The notes beneath the pieces are model-generated. The model had not been told where the DNA came from. It saw nothing but the letters and a program-made list of their open reading frames with translations, and searched no databases. The translations under genes and the position numbers were made by a program. Shown one piece after another: positions 1-6,565 of a DNA stretch of 9,135 nt. Origin of the DNA: CAYUAG01 sp046483025 (GTDB lineage: Bacteria; Zhuqueibacterota; QNDG01; CAYUAG01); contig JAWODZ010000101.1 in NCBI GenBank assembly GCA_046483025.1, positions 1 through 9,135 of the forward strand, given 5' to 3'. The stretch's first letter is position 1; each line of letters opens with the position of its first letter.

Positions 1-165
1 CTTAACCCATTCACAAAGGCTGGCGGCACCTTGAGATTCTTTTTCTAAAGAAACAAAACCTCTGCCATTCATAGAAATCAAATCGTTTATGCCATCAGGG
101 GGGTCATCAAGATCGCAGTAGTGGGTGTCTATCCTCTTAGTCGCTGCAGCCACATCCTCATCCAA
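1..165 (-). CDS. Partial reading frame of unknown function, running off the left edge
   Basis: An open frame of about 55 codons reads leftwards from a TTG at 163-165, just after an in-frame TAG at 169-171, and is still open at base 1. A GTG at 151-153 is another possible start; GAGGA sits almost directly in front of it, which is too close for a good ribosome site. The product is mixed and protein-like (many Asp and Glu, with the stretch MNGRGFVSLEKE near the middle), without low complexity. I do not recognise the family. It would lie divergently from the DegV fragment, with about 200 nt between them. G+C is near 50%, like the DegV fragment and unlike everything after 560. It could be the N-terminus of a real gene or a chance frame; its length alone does not decide. 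Confidence 0.35.
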   Translation of the reverse strand, partial: MDEDVAAATKRIDTHYCDLDDPPDGINDLISMNGRGFVSLEKESQGAASLCEWVK

Positions 166-338
166 TGCCTAGTAGCTTCAGTGGTGGACAGGTACGATTG
201 CTGATGCTACACTTCCCATCAAGCATTAATCTAGGGCTAGGCAGGCTTCTCTGACAAATTGGAACTGACAGACTACTGAAGTACTAATGCATTCGCATTC
301 TGAAAGACCTAGACTATCACTAGCTTAGGAGTTGAACC
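166..338. other. Non-coding stretch between two divergent frames, left block
   Basis: All frames here are interrupted by stops. I see no convincing -35/-10 pair; CTGACA occurs twice (251-256 and 265-270), but neither is suitably spaced from a TATAAT-like box. There is a small tandem copy of GCATTC at 289-300. No tRNA-like fold or strong hairpin was found. Confidence 0.4.
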
Positions 339-368
339 ATGAATTTCGCTGATGAGAGGAGGGCGTGA
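339..368 (+). CDS. Possible 9-codon leader ORF overlapping the DegV start
   Basis: ATG at 339 is preceded by AGGAG (327-331) at a 7-nt spacing, an ideal ribosome site, yet the frame encodes only MNFADERRA before TGA at 366-368. The stop overlaps the GTG of the DegV-like frame as GTGA, the layout of translationally coupled genes. It may be a genuine coupling leader, or the true start of the DegV gene displaced by an indel in the AGGAGGG run, or chance. An in-frame TGA at 333-335 rules out a longer upstream gene in this frame. Confidence 0.2.
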   Translation: MNFADERRA

Positions 369-613
369 GCGCCAAAGTCAAAATCGTAACCGATAGCTCT
401 TCCTACCCGGAACCGGAGACTATCGCCAGATACGATATGCGCGTTGTGCCACTCAGGGTTGCCTTTGGCAATGAGGTCTTTGCCGAAGGAGTGGACATTG
501 GCAATGATGAATTCTACTCAAGGCTGGACAAAGCCCACAACCTGCCTACTACGTATGACTCCTCACACTGGAATTTTTATGGTAAAAATTGTTTTTCCCG
601 GCTGACTGGATAA
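365..613 (+). CDS. DegV-family N-terminal fragment fused out of context to antisense sequence
   Basis: Residues 4-63 match the N-terminal lobe of DegV-family fatty-acid-binding proteins: VKIVTDSSS (5-13), the VVPL-V-FG-EV block (27-38), GVDI (42-45), EFY-RL (49-54) and LPTT (60-63). In the family these proteins present acyl chains to fatty-acid kinase and are about 280 residues long. After T63 (base 553) the match ends; residues from about 68 on are simply the antisense of the end of the histidine kinase gene and are not a real C-terminus. The start is GTG at 365, the only one in frame after a TGA at 353-355. AGGAGG (357-362) is only 2 nt away, unusually close. Codon choice (many C/G third positions) differs from all genes to the right. 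Functionally this is a truncated gene or one half of a chimera. Family assignment is good; intactness is not. Confidence 0.7.
   Translation: MSAKVKIVTDSSSYPEPETIARYDMRVVPLRVAFGNEVFAEGVDIGNDEFYSRLDKAHNLPTTYDSSHWNFYGKNCFSRLTG
554..566. other. Probable chimeric or recombination junction
   Basis: DegV homology stops at codon 63 (551-553), and the histidine kinase read from the other side ends naturally at its TGA (563-565). So two unrelated genes, facing each other, abut with at most about a dozen bases between them. Base composition changes at the same point, from about half G+C to AT-rich. No transposon end, direct repeat or att-like motif is visible at the seam. An assembly artefact is the simplest reading; a real deletion or insertion is possible. 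Confidence 0.6.
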
Positions 614-1906
614 AAAAATATCCCCTTTATAACTTCTGATTATTCTTTCTGAAATTACCAGACCCAGTCCCAAACCAAATTCTAACCCCCTTTCTTTGGT
701 AGTAAAATTTGGCTTGAATACTTCCTGTTGGATCTCTTCCGGTATACCGGGACCATTATCCCGAACAGTGACAAAAATATTTTTATTCTTTAAATAACTT
801 GAAATCTCAATTAATTTATTATCTACATCTGAGTTATTTAAACTTTCAATACTATTCTTCACTAAATTTGTCCATACCTGCACCCAGTCACTTTTATTAA
901 TAATTACAAACGGTAAATCAGAAAGGGATAGGGATAACTGGAATCCTCTCAGAGGACTGCTTAAAAGAGTAAGTGCTTTTTTAACAGTTTCATTTAAATC
1001 GCATTTTTCTTTCTGAATAGATTTTTGCCCACCTAATGCTTTAACGGAAGTAACCACATTAGTACCAAGCCGGGCGGCTATCTTCATATCATTAAATGAT
1101 ACCCCCAGCTGCCAGTAATGATAAATAGTATCAATTGATATCTGTTTGTTTGACAGAATATCTGCTATTGAATCTACATCTAACCCAAGTGCAGCCAGTT
1201 TATCTGCATCTTCTTCATTTACTGAAAATTTTTTCTTTATGTTTTTTTTCTGTCTTCGTATTTCTCGTGTGGATAACTCTCTGCCCTTATTAAGGCCATT
1301 TTTAAAATACTTGTAACCCTCACTGTAGTTCTTTTCTAACATATGAGCAAACTTATCACAAAGCCAGTGAGTATTCCTCTCTAAAACCACAATGGCATTA
1401 TTCAGTTCATGTGCTATCCCGGTTGCCATTTGTCCCAATGAAGCCAGCCGTTCAGATTGAATTAATTTCTTCAATGCCCTTTCTTTTTCAAAACCAATTT
1501 TCTGTTCTTCCTGCTGACGCTGGGCCAGATCACTTACCACAACCGGCATAAACTGTTCAAAAAGCGAATTCCCTTTATCACTTGGTACTATTTTTATGTT
1601 CGGATCAATATAAGCAACTTCACTGTCTTCTTCTGCCACTACCCGGGCCGAACTTGAAAAAGTCTTGGAAAAAAAACTGTATACCCCTACAAACTTATGT
1701 CTGGGAGCCTGGAAAAGTTCAAAATTACTTTTATCCGGGGTTTCAACATATCCTTTTAAATATCCCCGTAATACCAGATATAATTTGTCATTATACCCCC
1801 CCTCTTCCATAAGTATTTCACCCTTTTTTAGCTGTATCCGCTTAGAAGGATCAGAGAAATAGGTCTTAATTAACCAGGGTAAATCTGCACCTTGCATTTT
1901 ATTCAT
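563..1906 (-). CDS. Sensor histidine kinase with a cyclic-nucleotide-binding-like domain and an interrupted DHp domain
   Basis: A 447-residue soluble kinase without transmembrane segments. Residues about 20-105 resemble a cyclic-nucleotide-binding beta roll (KKGEILMEEG at 27-36, LYLVLRGYLKGYV at 42-54, ARVVAEEDSEVAYI at 87-100). The phosphate-cassette Glu after Gly (here GV, 74-75) and the usual Arg of the R-A-A motif are absent, so ordinary cAMP/cGMP binding is doubtful. A helical linker (125-150) leads to the H-box SERLASLGQMATGIAHELNN, with phospho-acceptor His166. The ATPase has its N-box at WTNLVKNSIES (345-355), G1 at DNGPGIP (383-389), F-box FKPNFTTK (397-404) and G2 GLGLGLVIS (411-419), all intact. 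His166 and the N-box are about 180 residues apart, well above the usual ~100-115, because about 85 residues (186-270) split the two DHp helices. The start overlaps the transporter stop as ATGA (1903-1906), implying coupling; no Shine-Dalgarno is visible. ATG at 1895-1897 is an alternative. No receiver domain and no response regulator are in view. Confidence 0.9.
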   Translation of the reverse strand: MNKMQGADLPWLIKTYFSDPSKRIQLKKGEILMEEGGYNDKLYLVLRGYLKGYVETPDKSNFELFQAPRHKFVGVYSFFSKTFSSSARVVAEEDSEVAYIDPNIKIVPSDKGNSLFEQFMPVVVSDLAQRQQEEQKIGFEKERALKKLIQSERLASLGQMATGIAHELNNAIVVLERNTHWLCDKFAHMLEKNYSEGYKYFKNGLNKGRELSTREIRRQKKNIKKKFSVNEEDADKLAALGLDVDSIADILSNKQISIDTIYHYWQLGVSFNDMKIAARLGTNVVTSVKALGGQKSIQKEKCDLNETVKKALTLLSSPLRGFQLSLSLSDLPFVIINKSDWVQVWTNLVKNSIESLNNSDVDNKLIEISSYLKNKNIFVTVRDNGPGIPEEIQQEVFKPNFTTKERGLEFGLGLGLVISERIIRSYKGDIFLSSQPGKTIFTIKIPV

Positions 1907-3330
1907 AATATATAATTGATCTTATTTAATAAAAACATCAAAAGATATAGTCCCAGCAGACCAACCGCACCAATTATTATACCCGTTTTTATCATTTCTT
2001 TGGTTTTTATAAGTCCGGTACCATATGCCATAGCATTGGGGGGAGTACTAATAGGCATAGCCATAGCCAGAGAAGCAGCAAATGCAACAGTTAATATTAA
2101 CAGAATCGATCCACCTAAAGGTGCCAATCCTGAAATACTGGTTCCGAGAGCTGCCATAAGAGGCAGAAAAAGATTAGCAGTGGCAGTATTGGACATAAAA
2201 TTTGAAATTAAAATAGTCAGCACTGATATAAAAATCACTACAAAATATGGTGAAAATGTATTAAAAGGCAATGCTTCTATTAAATGTTGGGCCAAGCCTG
2301 TTCTTTCCACTCCCAGTCCCAGTGCAATTCCACCAGCCATAAGCCATAAAACATCCCAGTTGATTCTTTTCAAATCCTTTTTGGATATTATAGTTGTACA
2401 GGTAAATACAGCTACTGGAATCATAGCAACAATATATGAATTCATACCATGCAGAAAATCTAAAAGCCATAATAAAATTGTTAAAATAAATGTTATATAT
2501 ACAGTGAGCGCTTTCCAGCCTTTACTAAAATGCCCTTTAATATTAATTTTCACCCTTTTCTTACTTGGACTATAAAAATAAAGCAACAGGATCCAGACAA
2601 ATAACAGCATAATAATCACATAGGGTAGAGCAAAACTCATCCATTTGCCAAAACCAATAGAATAGTCTCCAGATAAATACTTCAGAGCAATAGCATTAGG
2701 CGGAGTGCCAATTGGAGTACCAATGCCACCAATGTTGGCTGCAAAAGGAATCCCCAGTATAAGGGCAATCTTCCCTTTATCATTATCATCAAAATATTTT
2801 AAAATGGGAGTTAGAATGGCAAGCATCATGGCAGTGGTGGCTGTGTTGCTCATAAACATGGAAAACACTGCTGTAATAATCATCAATCCCAGGAGTACTA
2901 CTGCTGTTCTTGTACCAAAAGGCCTCAGCATTACCCGGGCTAAATTAACATCAAGCTGATATTTGGAAGCTGCCATGGCCAAAAAGAACCCTCCCAAAAA
3001 CAGCATGATTATGGGAGAGGCAAAACACCCTAATATTTCTTTATAGTTAATTAAATCGCCAAAATTCGCTTGTAAAGCATTGGTTCTGAACAGAATAAAT
3101 CCCTGATTGGATATCATCACCAGTTCAGCTACAATGATAATAACCGAAGTCGAATAAACCGGTATGGGTTCCAGTATCCACAGCAATACTGCTAAAATGA
3201 AAATGCAGATCATTCTGTGTTCAACCACAGAAAGATTGTTTATAGGTAACCACTGTCTGGGAAGGAGCAAAATGATAAGTGGAATGATCAGAGAAATAAA
3301 TATTTTAGTTCTATTACTCATCCAGGTCAT
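1903..3330 (-). CDS. SLC13/DASS-family sodium-coupled di- or tricarboxylate transporter
   Basis: A 475-residue inner-membrane protein with about a dozen hydrophobic stretches (for example 10-24, 38-52, 60-73, 103-121, 143-158, 232-252, 276-292, 361-377, 405-425, 447-467). It contains the internally duplicated signature of the divalent anion:Na+ symporters: MSNTATTAM (S161-N162-T163) with GTPPNA (208-213) in the first half, and MSNTATANL (S380-N381-T382) with STPPNA (428-433) in the second. In characterised members these four segments form the sodium sites and carboxylate pocket. Known substrates include succinate, malate, fumarate, citrate, 2-oxoglutarate and, in some branches, sulfate; the sequence alone does not choose. 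Position after korAB favours a carboxylate. The gene follows korB after 44 nt and overlaps the kinase by 4 nt. The ATG at 3330 and one three codons later (3321) both lack a clear ribosome site, so the exact start is uncertain. Confidence 0.93.
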   Translation of the reverse strand: MTWMSNRTKIFISLIIPLIILLLPRQWLPINNLSVVEHRMICIFILAVLLWILEPIPVYSTSVIIIVAELVMISNQGFILFRTNALQANFGDLINYKEILGCFASPIIMLFLGGFFLAMAASKYQLDVNLARVMLRPFGTRTAVVLLGLMIITAVFSMFMSNTATTAMMLAILTPILKYFDDNDKGKIALILGIPFAANIGGIGTPIGTPPNAIALKYLSGDYSIGFGKWMSFALPYVIIMLLFVWILLLYFYSPSKKRVKINIKGHFSKGWKALTVYITFILTILLWLLDFLHGMNSYIVAMIPVAVFTCTTIISKKDLKRINWDVLWLMAGGIALGLGVERTGLAQHLIEALPFNTFSPYFVVIFISVLTILISNFMSNTATANLFLPLMAALGTSISGLAPLGGSILLILTVAFAASLAMAMPISTPPNAMAYGTGLIKTKEMIKTGIIIGAVGLLGLYLLMFLLNKINYIL

Positions 3331-3374
3331 TTAAAAATCATACACCGATACAAGACAAACTTCTCTGAATAATA

Positions 3375-4229
3375 TCAGGTATAACTTTTCAGTAATTCCT
3401 TTATGGTTAATCCTTTTTTCACATTGGCTCTCGCATGTGCTGTACTTATTTGATTTTCAAGATGCTGGTTTAAGGTGGTTTTTTTAATTTGATAAAAAAT
3501 ACCGGTGTACAGCGGTTCTTCAGCATAGGCATATTTCATGGCTTCTAACTGATCATCAACAGGAAAATTATCTGGTAATGGCTTAATTAATGATTTCACC
3601 TGTTTAAGTGCCAGAATAGGATAAGTTATACAAGGAGAAAGCACATACACCATCGACATTCCCTTATGCTCAATTGCTTTTCTGATAATTTCTGTCATTC
3701 TCTTGTACTCCACCACACTGGTGCGGGCAATAAAAGATATATCATAAGTAATGAACATAGGAATCGGATTTACCGGTGTATCATAAACACCATAGGGGGA
3801 AGTTTTAGTATATGCATCTACAGGTGTAGTAGGAGAAGTTTGACCTTTGGTTAATCCATACACTCTGTTATCAACTAGAATATAAGTAATATCCACATTT
3901 TTTCGAGCAGTATGAACTATATGCCCACCTCCAATACCCAGTCCATCACCGTCTCCACCGACAACAACCACTGACATATCTTTCCGGGCTGCTTTAGCAC
4001 CTAATCCAGTAGGTAATGCCCTGCCATGAGTTCCGTGAAGGGAATAAGTATTAAAATAATGAGAAAAGCGTCCTGAGCAACCAATTCCGGAAATATTCAT
4101 AATATTTTCAGGAGGTATATCCAGTTCCGCAAATACCTGCTTTACAGATTTTAAAATACCATAATTACCACATCCCGGACACCAGACCGGTTTTATAGTA
4201 CTTTCATACTTTTGTGATATTTTTTTCAT
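3375..4229 (-). CDS. korB: 2-oxoglutarate:ferredoxin oxidoreductase, beta subunit
   Basis: A 284-residue TPP- and [4Fe-4S]-binding catalytic subunit of a 2-oxoacid:ferredoxin oxidoreductase. WCPGCGNYG (16-24) gives Cys17 and Cys20; Cys51 is in GIGCSGR (48-54) and Cys200 in SPCITY (198-203). The spacing agrees with the four cluster ligands known in the archaeal two-subunit enzyme. The TPP motif runs from GDGDG (92-96) through GGGHIVHTARKN (100-111) to Asn121 in DNRVYGLTKGQ (120-130). The segment GCSGRF with NTYSLHGTHGRALPTGLG (60-77) is typical of KorB rather than pyruvate-specific subunits. The enzyme decarboxylates a 2-oxoacid to an acyl-CoA and reduces ferredoxin, or runs in reverse in reductive pathways. 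The ATG at 4227-4229 lies inside the end of korA (26-nt overlap), with GAGGA (4236-4240) 6 nt ahead of it; no other in-frame start precedes the cysteine motif. It forms a heterodimer with the upstream gene product. 2-oxoglutarate as substrate is an inference. Confidence 0.95.
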   Translation of the reverse strand: MKKISQKYESTIKPVWCPGCGNYGILKSVKQVFAELDIPPENIMNISGIGCSGRFSHYFNTYSLHGTHGRALPTGLGAKAARKDMSVVVVGGDGDGLGIGGGHIVHTARKNVDITYILVDNRVYGLTKGQTSPTTPVDAYTKTSPYGVYDTPVNPIPMFITYDISFIARTSVVEYKRMTEIIRKAIEHKGMSMVYVLSPCITYPILALKQVKSLIKPLPDNFPVDDQLEAMKYAYAEEPLYTGIFYQIKKTTLNQHLENQISTAHARANVKKGLTIKELLKSYT

Positions 4230-6054
4230 CCATTATCCTCGCTACTTTTTTTATACCATTGAATATTTCCTGAGATGATATGGGCACACCTTCACATTTA
4301 TGTATTTCAATAGGTCTGACACCAAACTTTGCTTTTATAAAATGTGCAAACTGTCCGGTATAATTTTCTTCGACTACAATTACATGTTTTAACCCAACCA
4401 GGAATATGCGGACCTGACGCTCTGGTAAGGGTGAAATAACTTTGGGGTGCAGGTGCCGGATAAGGATTCCCTTTTCTTCAGCCCTGTACCGTGCTTCTCT
4501 GATTGCTCCTTCTGTGGACCCCCATCCGATCACTCCAATTTTCGATTCCTTGGAACCATAGAATTCCCTGGGATTCTGCTCAAATTTACGGGAAAGCATT
4601 TCCAGCTTTCTAAATCGTTTTCTGGACATCATAAGATGATTTTTGGGACTGTAATCAGCCTTTCCCGTTTCATCATGTTCCAATCCGGTTGCCAGATACT
4701 GTCCTCCAGGTGTTCCTGGTCTGGCAATGGGGGATACTCCATTATCTGTAATTTTAAATCTCTTATATTTCTGGAGTTCTGCTTTGGTGGGTTCCTTTCG
4801 GGATATCACCTCAATCTTCTCTGCACTGGGTATTTCCAGATATTCATCTATACCATGATCTTCTTTCTCTCTGAAGGAATGAAAATCCGGGAGCTTAACG
4901 GTTGCTTTCCTGTATCCAATGGACTGATCTGTCAGCAGTATTACCGGTAACTGATATTCTTCCGCTAAATTAAAGGCTCTGATGGTCTGATAAAAACAAT
5001 CTTCCACAGTAGCCGGAGCAAGGATGACCCGGGGAGATTCCCCTGCGGTTCCATAAATAGCAAATTTCAGATCCGACTGTTCGGTTTTAGTGGGCAATCC
5101 GGTACTGGGACCTCCTCTCTGTACATTGACAATCACAATGGGGAGTTCAAGCATGGCTGCAAGATTAAGCTGTTCCCCCATGAGCTGGAGTCCGGGACCG
5201 GACGTTGGTGTCATTACTTTTTCACCTCCAAAGGAAGCGCCGATGATGGCAGAAATGGAAGCAATCTCATCCTCCATCTGTATAGCCTTACCGCCCACTT
5301 TGGGCATTATTTTGGTAAGGGTTTCGAAAATAGGAGTAGCCGGAGTAATGGGATATCCGGCCACAAATCGACAGCCGGCTGCAATAGCTCCCAAGGCCAC
5401 GGCTTCATTGCCGGAAAGAAGCATAAATTTTTCCTTTTTTTCTACTGCTCCTTCCAGGCCAAATTGTATATTACGTGTAGTTATTTTTTCCCCGGCTTTA
5501 AAGCCCGCCTTTAAAGCCTTATAATTTTTATCAATTATGTCTTGACCTTTTTGGCCGTATCGTTCACTGATGAGTTCTTCCAAAACGTTGGGATTAATAC
5601 TAAAGAAAAATCCCAACACCCCCAAGGCTACCACGTTCTTACCAATAACTGAACCTGTTTGCTCTTTTGCCAACTTGGTCAAAGGTATTGGATAAAATTT
5701 AGCTTTAAAATTTTCTTGTTGTATATCTACATACTTCGGATCGTATACCACCAATCCACCCTTTTTTAAATACATATTGGTACGTTCCCACGCTGACTGA
5801 TTAAATACTACCAGACAGTCAACTTCGCTTCCCATTGAATAGATAGTCCAGTCCCGTACCCGGATCTGGATCATTGAAAAGCCGCCCCGCATTTCTGCCG
5901 GATAAGTGATATAAGTAAAAACATGATATTCCGTTCTTGCTACTGCCTGGGCGAATAACTCTCCGCAACTAATGACACCTTCGCCTCCTTCCCCACCAAT
6001 CCGTACCACAAAATCAACATCTGATTTAAATTTTTTCTTCATTATTTTTGCCAA
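4204..6054 (-). CDS. korA: 2-oxoglutarate:ferredoxin oxidoreductase, fused gamma-alpha subunit
   Basis: A 616-residue protein joining the gamma domain (about 14-190, opening with RIGGEGGEGV at 18-27) to the alpha pyrimidine-binding and transketolase-C-like domains (about 205-610). The alpha part has GYPITPATP (233-241), the YPITP signature of 2-oxoacid:ferredoxin oxidoreductase alpha chains; MEDEIASISAIIGAS (260-274); TSGPGLQLM (284-292); and NVQRGGPSTGLPTKTEQSDL (310-329). The last ~110 residues (from IGVIGWGS at 506) form the C-terminal domain that orients the dimer. With the fused gamma domain and KorB, this is the two-subunit form of the enzyme, without a separate ferredoxin-like delta subunit in view. 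It is cytoplasmic. The start at 6054 is TTG, supported by AAGGAA (6063-6068) 8 nt ahead and by a promoter further upstream. The ATG at 6042 (residue 5) is an alternative with a poorer site (AGGG, 12 nt away). It is the first gene of the apparent kor-transporter-kinase unit. Confidence 0.95.
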   Translation of the reverse strand: MAKIMKKKFKSDVDFVVRIGGEGGEGVISCGELFAQAVARTEYHVFTYITYPAEMRGGFSMIQIRVRDWTIYSMGSEVDCLVVFNQSAWERTNMYLKKGGLVVYDPKYVDIQQENFKAKFYPIPLTKLAKEQTGSVIGKNVVALGVLGFFFSINPNVLEELISERYGQKGQDIIDKNYKALKAGFKAGEKITTRNIQFGLEGAVEKKEKFMLLSGNEAVALGAIAAGCRFVAGYPITPATPIFETLTKIMPKVGGKAIQMEDEIASISAIIGASFGGEKVMTPTSGPGLQLMGEQLNLAAMLELPIVIVNVQRGGPSTGLPTKTEQSDLKFAIYGTAGESPRVILAPATVEDCFYQTIRAFNLAEEYQLPVILLTDQSIGYRKATVKLPDFHSFREKEDHGIDEYLEIPSAEKIEVISRKEPTKAELQKYKRFKITDNGVSPIARPGTPGGQYLATGLEHDETGKADYSPKNHLMMSRKRFRKLEMLSRKFEQNPREFYGSKESKIGVIGWGSTEGAIREARYRAEEKGILIRHLHPKVISPLPERQVRIFLVGLKHVIVVEENYTGQFAHFIKAKFGVRPIEIHKCEGVPISSQEIFNGIKKVARIMDEKNITKV

Positions 6055-6062
6055 CCCTATTG

Positions 6063-6068
6063 TTCCTT
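6063..6068 (-). promoter_or_regulatory. Ribosome binding site that favours a TTG start for korA
   Basis: On the minus strand this reads AAGGAA, 8 nt before TTG (6052-6054). The ATG four codons later would be 20 nt from it. The spacing therefore argues for the TTG start, although the weaker AGGG nearer the ATG keeps that choice open. Confidence 0.5.
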
Positions 6069-6087
6069 ATCTTCAAATTGTAACCTA

Positions 6088-6116
6088 AATATATTAATTA
6101 TTATTAATAAAATCAA
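6088..6116 (-). promoter_or_regulatory. Sigma70-type promoter for the korAB-transporter-kinase unit
   Basis: On the minus strand, TTGATT (6111-6116) and TATATT (6088-6093) are separated by exactly 17 nt (6094-6110). They match the -35 and -10 consensus at four and five of six positions. Transcription would begin near 6081, giving a leader of roughly 27 nt that includes the AAGGAA ribosome site of korA. ATTAAT occurs twice in and next to the spacer (6093-6098 and 6103-6108) and, being its own complement, makes a short inverted repeat that could be an operator. In DNA this AT-rich some matches arise by chance. Confidence 0.5.
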
Positions 6117-6124
6117 GCGAAATA

Positions 6125-6565
6125 TCAATTATAGAAAATATCCACCTTATGTTCTTCACTATTTTTATCTCTTAATTCTATTAACAATTCTTTGGTAAAA
6201 CTGCAGAGATCATATTTATCAACATCCTTAAGATCTATCCACCTGTATTCCTGCGCTTCTTCATTCAAAATTACCTTGGAAGAATCTGTTTTACATACAA
6301 AATCAATAAAAATGAAATGTTGATTTTTATGATATTCGGGAGAAGGAATATTTTCTTTCAGACTGATCAGTTTTATATCATAAATTGATAATCCGGTCTC
6401 TTCTCCTATTTCTCTCCTCAGAGCATCCTCCATTTTTTCTCCCACCTCAATATGACCACCGGGAATAATAAACTTATTATTCCATTTTCTGGCTCTGCAG
6501 ATAAGAACTTTCCCTTCTGGATTAATAATTACAGCTCCTACTACAGGTTTTGGGTGTTTTTTCAT
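6125..6565 (-). CDS. NUDIX hydrolase
   Basis: A 146-residue single-domain NUDIX protein. The 23-residue Nudix box spans 37-59: Gly37, Glu43, then REIGEETGL at 51-59, with the metal-binding glutamates (Glu52, Glu55, Glu56) all present. It is preceded by the usual strand and PGG turn (35-37) and followed by the beta-strand ending EYRWIDLKDVD, typical of MutT-like folds. Such enzymes hydrolyse a nucleoside diphosphate linked to another group; the substrate (oxidised dNTP, ADP-ribose, a nucleotide sugar) cannot be told from the box. It stands alone between the serC terminator and the korA promoter. The ATG at 6563-6565 lacks a recognisable Shine-Dalgarno, and no better in-frame start lies upstream. 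It ends 70 nt before korA. Confidence 0.92.
   Translation of the reverse strand: MKKHPKPVVGAVIINPEGKVLICRARKWNNKFIIPGGHIEVGEKMEDALRREIGEETGLSIYDIKLISLKENIPSPEYHKNQHFIFIDFVCKTDSSKVILNEEAQEYRWIDLKDVDKYDLCSFTKELLIELRDKNSEEHKVDIFYN

Noticed and set aside
251..287. Promoter for the DegV-like gene using CTGACA and TACTAA
   Set aside because: Spacings are 11 or 25 nt, outside the range for sigma70 promoters.
563..1906. Hybrid kinase with a receiver domain
   Set aside because: The frame ends straight after the ATPase G2 region (FTIKIPV then stop), and no Asp-containing receiver fold is present.
1916..2575. A 219-codon plus-strand open frame
   Set aside because: It lies wholly antisense to the SLC13 gene, whose SNT and TPPN motifs are unambiguous. 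The long frame is a by-product of hydrophobic codons on the other strand.
4447..4950. A 167-codon plus-strand open frame
   Set aside because: Antisense to korA with no recognisable family features; korA is intact in its own frame.
5090..5524. A 144-codon plus-strand open frame
   Set aside because: Antisense to the YPITP-containing part of korA; no ribosome site or family match.
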